NCBI RefSeq assembly: GCF_003073045.1
Contig: NC_037594.1
Location: 33,490,338 to 33,554,337 of the forward strand
Length of the DNA stretch: 64,000 nt
Reading direction: 5' to 3'
From: Pomacea canaliculata
Taxonomy: Eukaryota; Mollusca; Gastropoda; Architaenioglossa; Ampullariidae
A model generated the notes under the pieces. That model did no database searches. It was not told the DNA's origin and was given only the letters and a program-made list of their open reading frames with translations. The position numbers were made by a program, and so were the translations under genes. Shown one piece after another: positions 40,148 to 52,300 of the stretch; within the stretch, counting starts at the first letter, position 1, and every line of letters begins with the position of its first letter.

Positions 40148-40180
40148 CAAAACAGGATCTCCATTTATTTAGTTGTTTGG
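38126..40180. other. Intergenic / 3' flank of acidic membrane protein gene
   Basis: No confident gene. GT and GA microsatellites lie at 38,690-38,720. A minus frame at 38,963-39,316 is long but unrecognised. Confidence 0.45.
40087..40147. repeat. (GAT)n microsatellite
   Basis: About 20 GAT triplets just past the stop codon (minus strand) of the acidic membrane protein, so probably in its 3' UTR. A TTTATT at 40,163 (AATAAA on minus) lies between them. Confidence 0.9.
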
Positions 40181-43100
40181 CTATACTATGTAATTACCGT
40201 GGGCTATTTGACACAACACTGAGACTTCCATCATTCCGAGGTCCGTTACCTTGCCATAGTTGTCTCTGTAGTAGAAGAAAGACCGCGCGCGACGCCTACG
40301 CTGCCAGAAGACGAGGAGAGCGGCCACCATGAACAGCGCTCCCACCCCGGTGGCGACGGCCAGCGCTGTCATCAACGACTTGTCCTCGGCGTCGGAGCTG
40401 CTTTGCATGTCCTTCAAAACACAACACAACGTGGCTTTAGGAAATCGACTTTGACAAGGTGTTTGATTTTCTCCACGCGATGCCAAGTTTGAATGTGTCA
40501 TGTGATGGACGAAGATATTTAATTAGAAAACTCTTGCGGATTCCTCTAGGATGAAAATTACGAAAACAGATATTAAAACTACAAAGTGAAGAATACAATA
40601 GCAACAGTTTAAACATCACAAGCAATGAAACTAAAAATTGAAGAACAAGTAAATTCAAAAAGAAATTAAAAAAACCAAACAATATAAAAATGTAATCAAA
40701 AATGAACAAAGTAGAAAGCTAAAATAAGCGTATTAAATAAACACTCTAATAAACAAAGATAAACAAAAATAAAAAATAAACCTTAAATAAAAAAACTTGC
40801 CTTTATTATTGTTATTATTAAACGAGTACCACCAAAACAACACAGAACATGCTTTCTGTGAAATCAACTGTCACATTTAGTTTACCTACCTCTGACTCCT
40901 CCGAAGTGATAAAACTTTCTGCTGGAAAATGGTTAGTCTTATATCTCTCATCCAGGTTTTCATTAAAGGTGGGTTTGGTAGAGTCACCCTCGACCTTGCC
41001 ACGGTCGTTTTTTTCATCGTCGTCATCATCGTCGTTGTCGTCGTCGTCTTCATAGTCTTCATCGTAGTAGTCCTCGTCATCGTAGTAGTCATCGTAGTCG
41101 AAGTAATCGTACTCGTCGTCATCATAATAGTCTTCATCATCGTAGAAGTCGTCGTCGTCGTCGTCGTCCCAGGACTCGGGGTTGAAAGCTTCGTCCGCTA
41201 GCAGCATGATGAGAGTGTTGACAGGCCCACAGTCCGCTCCCGTCCCTGGGCACCCCGCCTTCACCTCCTCGACACGGTCGGCTGTCTCCTCCCACCATCC
41301 AAACCTAGTCACAGGAAAAGTACAGGTAAGTGAGCCTAGATCCCGACAGTACAGCTAGGTAAGCTTATTCGTCTACAGAGACCAAACACTGTAGTGGAGA
41401 CACTGTGAAGTAACATTTCTTTGAAATTACTGTTTATTTCATCAAAAGGCTCATTTATGCACTTTTTTCAAGGTAAGTAAAATAATTAACTGAAACTAGC
41501 GAGAGAGAGAGAGAGAGGGAGAAAGAGAGAGAGGAGAATGGTAGATTTTAATGCATTACTACTTCTAGGATTTAGTGCTAGCAACAACAGCAGCAGCAAC
41601 AACAACAAAATACAGTCGGACCTCGATAAGTCGACCTTCCCTAAGTCGAAAACCTCCCTATATCGAATAAATCGTTAGTTGCCGGCCAAATTCAATCTGA
41701 CCAATGTATTTTATATCTCCTTAACACGAAGATGTTTTGGCTTCCAACCTCCGTTAGTCGAAGTTTGAGTCATCACCAATCAGACGCAACTACTGTATGT
41801 CTCAAACTGTTCCAAACTATGTTCCAAACTGTCTCAAGAAAGAGCTTTTACCACAATTTCCTTTCATCTTAGTCAGTCTCTGATCGGGACGAGCACTGAC
41901 TACAGTTGTTGTCGGTGTCGGTGTCGGTGTCGGTGTGGTTGTGCACGTGCGGTACGTGCCGCGGACATGGCGAGTGGTGAGCGTCAGCTGACAATGTTGT
42001 CAATCGCAGAAAAAGTTCCAGTCATCATTTGATTGTACTGTTTGATAGTACAGTACTGTACTACATGCATCCGTATAAAACGATAATATAATAAACGGTT
42101 ATAATACAGTAATTAAGCCGAAAAAAAACATTGTCCTTGATTAACCTGCGCCTATTTCGCCATTTTCCCAAACTCGAAAACTCCTTAAGTTGAATTTTTT
42201 TGGGGTCCCTTTGAGTTCGACTTCTCGAGGTCCGACTGTACTTTGTTTCAGTGCTCAAGCAGAGGGACTAAGTCAAGCAATGGTGGTATCAGTTTCTACT
42301 GATTTTACAAGTTCTTGGTTTTGGGGAAGGAGAACACTTTAATTTGTTTCAGAGTTGACACAGAACTAGATCCACCCAGGTAGATGATAATTGACAGATG
42401 CTGTTGATGTAGCCGATAGTTCTGCATCTACTAGTGCTGATTATGTACTGTTATATTTTGCTGCTATAGGAAACAGAAAGTGGTACATGTATTCTTTGCT
42501 CCAACTATACTATAGGATGATACACACTTAGAACGGCACACATATTTTGTAACGAGACCGATTATTTTTATCACTTGCTGATTTGTCAACATGTCCAAGT
42601 TATTTAATAATTCAGATCAAAGATGAGTAACAGATTCTTGAGTAACATCACTGGTATTGTATTTTACAGAAATACAGGGGAGATAGTCGCATATGATCAC
42701 ACTTTAAAAGTTATTTCCCCTGAAATGCGTACGCTGTATCTATTGAGGTACTCTAAAGTAAACAGCCAAGATAACTAATGTCATAGACAGTAAGATGGAA
42801 TCTTAAATAGTTATGTTAAAATTGTGACAATCTAAAGTTCTTAACATTTTGAAACTGATTTCTAAACAGAAGTCGTTAAAGTTTGACGTTTGAAAACACC
42901 GTTAATTTATCAGACACCTGTTCGCAGGGCTGGCCGTTGGATACTCGGTTTCCTCCCCTCTCCAGGGGTGCCCGGTAGTATAGTGGTTAAAACTCGTTTG
43001 TCATCACTGGTGAGAAATTTAGGGTTCAGATCTCGTCTCGGAACACTCTTTATATGTGAAACCTATTCGTGGGGCTGAGCGTGGGGGGTTTCTCCGGGTA

Positions 43101-46100
43101 CTCCAGTTTCATTCCCACTCCCTCTACCCCTACAGCGCGAAATCACATCAACGTGGAAAAGCTTTCCCACCAAAACAACGATAACCAACTATTCGTGTTT
43201 TGTAATGGCGGACATTTGCATGTGTATCAATGTTAGTGCATTGGCATTATAACAGACGCACATGTTGAATGCTGATCCGCCAATGACAAAATGTATTTAA
43301 AATAAAAAAAAAATAATTGTCAGAAGTTAGTTTTACACTCTTACTCTTTGATTGCCAGCAGGGCATCAACTGCCTCCAGGAAGGTTGCGTTACAGGCGTT
43401 GAAGGTGCACAAGTAGGTGTTCGTCATCTGAACAACAAGACAGTCCATACTCCGTGGTAAGACAATGCACCCTTCAATAAGTTAACAAAACTATTTTCAA
43501 AAGATCTAGATGAACATACTGTTACTTACCAGCAACATCAGAGTAAAGAATTAAGAAAAGCACTGACTACTTTATCACAGAAAATCTTGATATATTTCCA
43601 GATCTCTTCTTTCTTTGTTTGTACTGTTTTTTTTTTTTGTTTTTTTTTTTAACAATATGAAAATTGTTCCCACATACCTCAAAGCTGTATCCAGAACATG
43701 TTGAAGAGTCTCGTACCTAGAAAATAATCACAAAATAAACAGAAATAAAAACTGATTTGAAAAAGGGAAATACTCCCCCCACCTCTCTTTCTCTTCTCAC
43801 AGACGGCGTAGGCAACGGACGGACGAGCGGGCACCCACAACACACCCACCCCCAACACAACAGAGAGAGAGAGAGAGATAAACATATTTGTTCACGAATA
43901 GAAGTAAACCATACAAAACAACAAAAATGGATTTTGTTATTGTTGTATGTGTTTTTCATGACTGGTTATTGCATGTTTTTGTCACGTGTCTGTTCTGAAC
44001 CTAATGTTATTCAAAGAGTAGCTTGTATTTATTACAAACCAACTAAACCCAAACATACACAAATTTGTTGTTATGAGATTGATCTTCGTTTACTTTTGCT
44101 TGAATAAATTACGAAGAACTATTATCAGTAACAGCAATGCCTCTGAATGTCAGGAGAGAAACTTTCTTATTCTTCGGCAAATAATTAAAATGAAAACAAA
44201 AAACTAAAAGACTCAGTAGCAATGAATTGAAATTCTCATTACTAAGGCGTATCAGGTTGGTTGATTTATTCCACGAACTACATCTGTAATTTTATTGTGA
44301 ACCAACCTGTTGTACTATCCATGAAAACCGCTCAGATCTAGAAATTCGTTTCTTTCTACCTCTTTCTCTCTATCTCTTTCTCGATCATTTCTCTATTCAC
44401 TCCTCAATGCGCTCGCGTATTCGATCGAAAGAAAGCGCGGTAGGGCGAAAACTTCTTCCACTGAAGTGGAGATAAATAGCGAAAACATGACGGTTATTCA
44501 TTAACAGTTAGAGTCCGATTGACTTGTTCACACTTAGAACTGAGTCGATTTGACAGTTCGCAGTTACACCTGAGCAAAGGTCCAGCCCTTCCCAGAAAAC
44601 ACAACAGTCGATAAACTCATGACTCAAGCCTTGGGAAAGAGTAATTATGATATACAATAAAGATCTATGACCAGATTTTAACATTTCTAGTGCACTGCTG
44701 ACTCAGATCACGTGATCCAAACAATTACAGCGACGATGCTGGCAACGAGCCAAGTCCTAAAAAGAACCTAAATATGAACGCAAAGTGACTAATATTGACC
44801 AAACTCTAGCTTCATATTCTTAATATTCCTTTGATTACTTTCCAAACATTTCCATTGAAAACAAAATTTGCATTTAACTCTACAATTATGATGTAGATGA
44901 TTTCATCATGACCTGTCCATCCCTGTAGTTATCGATGAAGACTTGATGGAAAGCAGCTCACCGACGTGCGGTTGTCCAGGAAGGCGGCGTACGTCACGTG
45001 CAGGGCGGCCAGAGTCTGTGCGAAGCAAGGTCGCGCCCTCTGGCGCTGGTAGGAAGGAAGTGACTGCCACTCAATCAACTCCACCAGCAGCGTGGCGGCG
45101 TCCAGCAGGAACCTAAGGTGCTAAACAGACAAGGGAGAAAAGTCAGTGGATGTATGGTTCTACAACATTGTGGGTGTTGTGGTTATGAATTTCCGTCAGT
45201 CTGTCTACTGGTTGGATGGCACTTCTGTGTCCGTCACTCGTAGTACTTTCTCTTTGCACTTTCCATGCACGTGTTACTCATATGCCCACACCTACTCGCC
45301 AGTAGATACCCGCACGTGCTGCGTTTTGCGTGGTTGTGACCTCATTTCACATTAACAAATCGTTTCCACCTTGTCCAGTGACCAACAGTGGAAAGGTGAT
45401 GGTGCAAGAAAGAGCTGTCTCCAGTCAATCAGGTTCGATAACTACACTAGCCATAATTAAAAACATGATATAAACATTAAAGTAAGACAGGTGAGTAAGC
45501 TGTAGGTGGTTCATCCTGTCTAGGCTTGACATTTGGGAATTTTCCGCAACCTTGCCTTCCTTGATATTTTATATACTCACCGCTGACTGGTCGACAAAGG
45601 GATTTTGTTGCCAGGCACAGAATCGAAGGAACCTTACGTTTGTGACCTACTCCAAAACTTGGTCGCATTAAAGCTAACACTAACTCTAAACTTCAGGACA
45701 CATTGCCTTATTAGAAATAAATACCCAGCTCAATGAAACAAAAACAAAAACATGGGACTTTTTCGTTGGAAACTTACTCGATCATCGCACATTAGCCTCT
45801 TCTTGATGACTTCCAGAGAACAGTCCCAGAACTCGTCCCACACAAAGGCACCCCTGTAGAAGGAGTCGGCTCGGAAGGCAAGAGCGGCCAGCTGGTCGCC
45901 GAGACACCACTGGCCTGGCGGACACTTCTGCTGCAGTTCGCGGACGATGGACATGTCGAAGAGCATGTCAGCGATGCCCTCTGCGGTCATGCCGCTCCGG
46001 AAGTAGCGGAGGAGCCAGGGGTCGTCTCCACACTCATAGTTCTCGAGGTCCACCGGCACTGAGCAGACCTGAATTTACATTACAGACATTTTTTTTCCCC

Positions 46101-47219
46101 AATTAGTTTTGATCTGATTTTTCTCGCTCTGTTTCTCGTGTTGTGTAGATATCTGTGTTCTTGTCGCATTCAAGCTGACACTGAACTGCCATTTTTTATT
46201 TCTCTTGTATATATTTAGGATATTCTTGTACGTAAAAAATTTGGTTCACATCTTTAGCATGTAGATACCAGTATTCAACTGTAAAGGGGAATTCTCGGAG
46301 GGAGTCTTTGTCCCCTCGACAGCTTTGTTGTGATTTTAAGTGTCGCAGGTAATAAATTCCAATGATATGTACCAATATGACATTTAATCATAGTAACACC
46401 ACTTTAAAATTTATAAAGGATTCCAAGCTGCAATTGTTCCTCGCCTTTTCTTTTGTTTAAACTGCGCCGCAGCAATACTTATAAGAGGGTTTTTTTATTC
46501 GTTAGATCCCTAGCAGCGTTTTGTCATCACTTTATTTCTATCTCTGCCTTAAACTTGAGAATATTTTGGACATATACTTTTGAATAAAACATTTGTTAGC
46601 TGTAAAGTCTTCTTTCGACGTTTATTGGCTTTTCATATTACTGCCATATGCATCTGATTTCTGCCCAAAATCGGACATTTTTTTTTATTTATTTATTTTT
46701 TTGCGTATTTCTTTTCTTCAGTAAAATCAAGTTTTCGGGAAGTGAAAGACCATGGTTCTGTAGGAAAGGATTGTTATCTGTGTAGCTGTTTCAAGCGGTT
46801 AATTACGCACCTGAGAATGCTGCTGAGTAGAAATCGTCTGGCTATCGTTCCCTCCATTGTTGTGTGTCCCGACAGTTGCATTGTCAGAAGAGTTGTTCTG
46901 TGCTTTAGAAGAGTTATCTGATTTTCCTCGCATCAGATTCATAATATAATCGGCGAGGGATGGAGACAAGTCTTTATCGTCCTCATCGTCATAATCATCT
47001 TCATCCTCATCGCCATCCTCATCCTTGACAGCATCTGTGCTGTCTTTCGTTGTCGTGGCATTGCTGGTTGTGACAGCTCTGTCTGTGGAGTTATGTGGCG
47101 ACGGCAGCTCGGCGTTGATGGTGCAGGTTGAGGAACATCTTCTGCCCACGACAGTGAATCCAAAAGGAGAGCAGCCGTTAATAACGTCACACACCAAAAC
47201 AGTCTCCACTTCATCTTTA
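40181..47219 (-). CDS. Single-pass membrane protein with Asp/Tyr-rich tract, unknown family
   Basis: Seven phase-consistent minus exons: 46811 to about 47219, 45778-46068, 44962-45120, 43678-43716, 43345-43427, 40890-41304 and 40181-40411. Exon 1 has a signal-peptide frame (MKWRLFWCVTLLTAALLLDS) and, in another frame, an acidic Ser/Thr/Asn-rich segment (DEDGDEDEDDYDDEDD) that leads to the donor. One frame change is therefore needed. Exons 2-5 form a cysteine-rich ectodomain (KCPPGQWCLGDQL, WDEFWDCSLEV, CSGYSFE, YLCTFNACNATF). Exon 6 holds GCPGTGADCG, then about 50 residues almost only Asp, Tyr and Glu. Exon 7 has a membrane segment (LMTALAVATGVGALFMVAAL), a basic QRRRRAR stop-transfer and a short Tyr-rich tail. 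I do not recognise the family. Tyrosines flanked by acid residues suggest tyrosine sulfation or calcium binding, by inference only. Introns hold a Tigger MITE and a SINE. Confidence 0.75.
41613..42238 (+). mobile_element. Tigger/pogo-type DNA element, 626 bp, TA target site
   Basis: Starts CAGTCGGACCTCGATAAGTC and ends with its near-complement (CTTCTCGAGGTCCGACTG), flanked by TA at 41,611-41,612 and 42,239-42,240. Inside, ATGGCGAGTGGTGAGCG encodes MASGERQLTMLSIAEKVPVI, resembling the start of a pogo/CENP-B-type transposase. The rest is deleted. It is intronic to the acidic membrane protein gene. Confidence 0.85.
42964..43317 (+). mobile_element. tRNA-derived SINE, copy 2
   Basis: Head GGTGCCCGGTAGTATAGTGG with A box TAGTATAGTGG and B box GGTTCAGATC about 45 bp later. 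Body CGCGAAATCACATCAACGTG, and an A-rich tail near 43,300-43,317. Same family as 6,990-7,183. Confidence 0.75.
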
Positions 47220-47266
47220 TGACTTCTAACACTTAAAAAAATTCTGTTAAAGGATCCAAAAGTCAC

Positions 47267-49319
47267 TTTTTAAAATCTGAAGTGTGAGAGATGAAATCCT
47301 TTAAGTCACCCAGTCACTTTATAACAAAAGCAATGACGATTGTAAGTCCAAATGGCGGGCACAGAAATTTCTTCGATCACAACCTCAGCTTGCTTTGCTC
47401 TTGTCGCTTAATTTGCAATTACGAACACGAAATGCCACTGAACCCTCAGCTGCTGTGGTAGCAGTGACGGTTGGGTAGGAGTGATTGGGGAGGGGTCGGG
47501 AGGGGTTCAGCCTCCGAAGGTGGGTGTGAGTGCTGTTGACTATTTTCTGACACGAATTTATTCAGGTTATCAATATGCGCAAAGAGCAGACAATTAGGAA
47601 CCTTAGTTGTTCATCATCGGGCAGAATGAGGCATGGATTTTTTTAAAAAATTTTTTTGCTAGGAATCGATGTGGATATTCGGCAGATATTAAGCTCCAAA
47701 ATATTGGACACATTAGACATTGCAATCACCAGGTAGGTTGTGCGTGCGTGTATTAGGTATGCATGGTGGCTCTTACGAGTGCGTGCGTGCGTGTTTGGGA
47801 GTGTGTGTGTGTGTGTGTAAAGCCCGCTCCAGTACAAACTGAGTATTGACTAAAGTACTGCTTAATTAGATTCTGCACCATCGATTGTTCGAGATATTAA
47901 GCTTTGTGATTGACCTCTGTGACACATCAAACACGTGGACCGCTCTGCGTCAGTAGAGGTTTGTGAATCACTGCTCACCACTCCGACAGCTCGCCATCTG
48001 CCGCACCCACAGGCCTCATCACGTGTCATATGCGCAGCATCTAGTCTTAATAACCGTTAAACACCCGAACATCGCTTTACTGCTGAGCTCTCGACAGATT
48101 AAAAAAATCAAATAATGTATTTCTTAGTACCCTAAAATAAACTTAGAAGGAAAAGCTGAGATAATTTACTTACACTTTTTTCATAGACAACGACAGTTAC
48201 AACAAATTATGAACATAATTAGGTAACCACAGTCTCTTGGAATTTAAACATAATCATGTGTTTTATGTTGTTATGTGTTACTGGGGTAGAGTGAACTGGT
48301 TTCTGTTGTAATGTCTACTATCTTGAAGTTTACTGCACGTAAGGGGATAACATAGGTAGACAAAGAGAGAAATCTGACATCATTATCATCATCATCGTTG
48401 AGCTCGCCATGGAGAAAATGAGCGTCAGTTATTTACTAAGCTGCCATCAAGTATCATGAATAAAATCCTTTTAAACCCACAGTTTATGGAGAAGAGAAGG
48501 TCAGAGGGAGCAGACGGGAAGAACAGAGCAGAGTGACACAGGGGTAGAGGTAAGGAGATGGTAGTGTGTGTATATGGATGGGTGGGGTGGGGTATAAACT
48601 TATAGGGGGGCATGGTTTGGTAGTGTTTGTGGGGATGGTGGTGATAGCTTCTGTTTAAAAAGTTGGGGTGGATGCTTGTGTGTAGCTGGTGAGGGTAGTG
48701 TGTAAAGCACGTGTGTAGGGTGGTGGGATAAATAGTGTATGTGTGTATAAGGTATGTTATCTTTTTACTCCAGTGTTTTGTGATATGCCGCCTTCCTTTC
48801 ATCTCTCACAGTTTACTAAAAGTCTAAAGGTTATTCGTCTCCTTTTCGCAGACGCTAATCTTTTCTTTATTCTACTCCAGTCTCCTCTGCTCTATTCTAC
48901 TCAATTTTATTATGTTCTACTCTCTCCGTGTGTCTGCTTCTCCTCCTTTTTATAGCAATGACACATCTTTCTTCTGTGTGTGTCTTAAAAAGAGACATTA
49001 AGAAACTCTATTGGTTTAACCTCATTTCTCAAAAGATCTCCCTGATGAACAAAATTAAAAGTTCCTTTTGCCCTATTAGCTTATCGCTAATGATTATGTC
49101 TAGACTGTGTTACTGCTATTGACATGTGCACTGATGTCAAGGTGCAGTAACTACTCACCCAATAACACCGTTTATCAAGGTATGAGGTGGAATGAAGTGA
49201 CAAGCTATCAATGTCATGTGGTTTTTTTTTTTAAATTGAGACATTGTCCACAAGTTAAACCTGTTGACAACATTCGGGGTTCACTATCAGGTGTGTGTTA
49301 CAGTTTAAACAGTTACACA
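47267..49319. other. Divergent intergenic region
   Basis: Lies between the minus-strand acidic membrane protein and the plus-strand receptor-like gene, which are head to head. It contains GT microsatellite DNA (47,745-47,819) and G/T-rich low-complexity DNA (48,550-48,750). No TATA box stands out for either gene. Confidence 0.5.
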
Positions 49320-52300
49320 ATGAGGAGCAGTTCCCCCTTGTGGGTGCTGTCGTTGCTGTGGTGTTTCTGTCCTCCTTCACCCGGAGTTGTTGCAGCAGTG
49401 GACAAACAAAGGGCAGGTGCGGTACAGAACCTGCGAGCCGGGACTTGCAGGTGGACAGCACAAGATGGCGCCGTGATCGATCTGACCAGTGTGGCGAAGA
49501 CAGACAACACACCGAGGTGAAAGACGAAGATTGGAGCCTCTACTTCTTTAGACAATATCTGTGGTGTTTCCTTATCTTTACTATACTTTACTATACTTCA
49601 CTATAGTCGCTGGTCCTCTGGTTGACCATGGATACTTACTGTCTACTTCATGATGAATGCTTTGTTGCATATCTATTTCAAGATTAATGTTGTTCCTTTT
49701 TTTAAGATGGTTGTTGCGTTCTCTGTTTAATTCCCAATGGCTATATTATCTCTGATTTCTCGATGGATTGAAGGCTGATCGTCCCTTTCCAGGCTTATGT
49801 CTCATATACTGTTCATTTAACATCCATGTTATGCTCTTTATTTTCCAATATGCTATCCTCGTCGTCTATTTTATTACAAATATAGGAGAAATAAAAACAG
49901 ATAAGTACCGTAGACTAATACGAATTTACGACAGCATGTGAAGTTGTGTTTCAGGTTTAAAGATGTCCAAGGAGAAGACGTATGGTATTACTCCTATAAT
50001 CCGTGCTTTGCATTCTCAGAGGAAATCTGTACCGGAGCCTCGGTAAGTGTCTCGTGCGGGAAAAGGAGTAAGTACTAGATAAAAAGAACGAGGGGACAAG
50101 CGAATAAGTGATGAAAGTGCAAGTTATTTTTCTAGATGCCATGTTTGATTTGTGTTCCACAAGAAGCTGTTATACACACGATTATGTCTGCGTTTGTCAA
50201 CATGAGGTAAACAGCTTTAACACTGTATTGTCCTGAGACATGAAATGTGTGAGCGAGATTTTGGCGATAAGAAGATTTCTGTGCTCGGTCAAGCTGAAAT
50301 TTTGTCATTATTAAAAAGAAAACTTTACTCTAAGTGTTTAATCTGTGTTCACGATGAAGTATAGCAGTCAGTATTCCCCTCATCGTTCATCACATATTTC
50401 TTTTTTGTTGTTTTCAAGGTGTGTCAGTCAGGCTACGGTGCATACTACCAAGCTGGCGATACCTCATCGGAGGCTCTAATCACTGACCAAGGTCGACCTA
50501 CCCTCTACTACACTGCTGACTCCCCTTCTCTGAACAGGTGGGTAACAGACATCCTCATCATTCAAGTGTAGGTCCGGAGTAGGTAGTTCTGGTATTAGTT
50601 CTCGTTTCGGTTGCAGATTTGTGCGCATTAATATTGCTGTCTAGCTTATTGATCTGCTCAAAAGGGCATAAACAAAATTATTGAACATGGTAACACCTGT
50701 AGAATGATCGAGATGCATATTGTCTTATGGCGAGATCGCGCGCGCGCACAAACACACACAAGCATGAACAACTGTAGAGACTTTGTAGACAACAGCAGTT
50801 CATTGACTACAGATAGAAGACTGACTAATGGAGTACAACCTACATGAAAAGCAAAATCAGATCCAAGACCTAAACCAGATGCTTGTAAATTACTGTTCAA
50901 TTGACATCTGCCGTAGGGGATTCTCAAAGGCTGCTAAATAAATGTTGCCGTAAATCATTTCTGTAAAAATGCTTGTAAAATATTTGTGGTTCATTTGATG
51001 CTAGGGAGGTAGTATCCAGTCAGTGCGAGTCTGCACACGCCCCAAACAACCTGTACTGTGTCTTCCTCCTCTTCCATCTTTCCTTCTGTTCTCCACACTT
51101 GGTCAGACTTCTCTAACAAGCAGTATTACAACTTTCATGTCTTTAATACAATGCCAATAGCCTTGTTATTTGCCAAATTATTTGTTTCCACAATTTGCCG
51201 TTGTCATTGTTCTTGATGATCTCAGACAGTCGTGGGTGGCGCTGATCTGTGACAAGTCTGCCACTACGCCCAAACTACGGGCTATAGGAGACGTGTCTAA
51301 CGGAGAGTACGTGAGTACGGAACGTTTTTAACCCCCTGTTGCCAACACAACCCAGTTGATTGTTTACCGCCAGTCGAGGCTTCTTACTTCACTCTTATCT
51401 TAGGGTCGTAATAATTTAGGTTGATTAATCCTCGAGCTTGTATTAACACAGCCGAGATTAATCTAAACAGAAAAATACTAAACTTGTTGAGGAAGCTTAT
51501 TGATGTTATAACTCTTAGACTAATATAGTACTGCTCACAAATGACAACAGTTATGTTGTTAGTATGTAATTAAATGAATAGTAACCATGGCAACTGTAAT
51601 CCATATATGAAGTAATTACTGCTTCTGAGGTAAACGTTTTCCAGTTTTGCAATTACATGAGATGTAAATGTGAGATATTTCAGAATAAAATACAGTGATC
51701 GTGTTGTTGCTGTGCAATACAATATTATAATTTTACAGTGATATACCCAGTGTTTATTAAAGGACTAGTGGGCGCAACATTTTTGTAAGGACAGGATAAC
51801 AGTGCTGAATAATGTTTTACCAGAATATGGTGAATTTCCTCCATCTCCTCCGTTCTCGAAAAGTATGCCTACAAGCATTCCCATACACAGTAAAGGTTAA
51901 CATCATGGCATGACCATAGTGGCAGGACATTCTGTGTATGGCAACATTTGTACACGTGTAGAACGGGAGGTACAAACAGATTTTCTGTTGTGCATTGATC
52001 CTCACCCAATAATTAGAAATAATTTTACACCCTACCAGTCCTTTAACATGACATTGATATGAAATAAGTGATTGCACTTTGTTATCTGATGAGCACTGCC
52101 TACTGAGGTAAGCTGTCGGTGACGACATGTTACTTTCTGTCCATCGTGTCGTCTGTAGAGGTTTGAACTCACCACTGTGTGTGCCTGTGACGGGGCATGC
52201 GCAATGGCTGTGGAGGCGGGGCTAAGTGTCGGCACTATTCTCATTATCGTGTAAGTCTCATAAATCATGTTTTAACTTTAAAGCTAATTGGTGCTAAAAT

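Noticed and set aside
40929-41201. Plus-strand Val/Ile-rich hydrophobic frame
   Set aside because: Exact shadow of the Asp/Tyr-rich exon on the minus strand, which is in phase with its neighbours.
42964-43035. Possible functional tRNA gene
   Set aside because: A and B boxes are present but no cloverleaf stems close. It is the head of a SINE.
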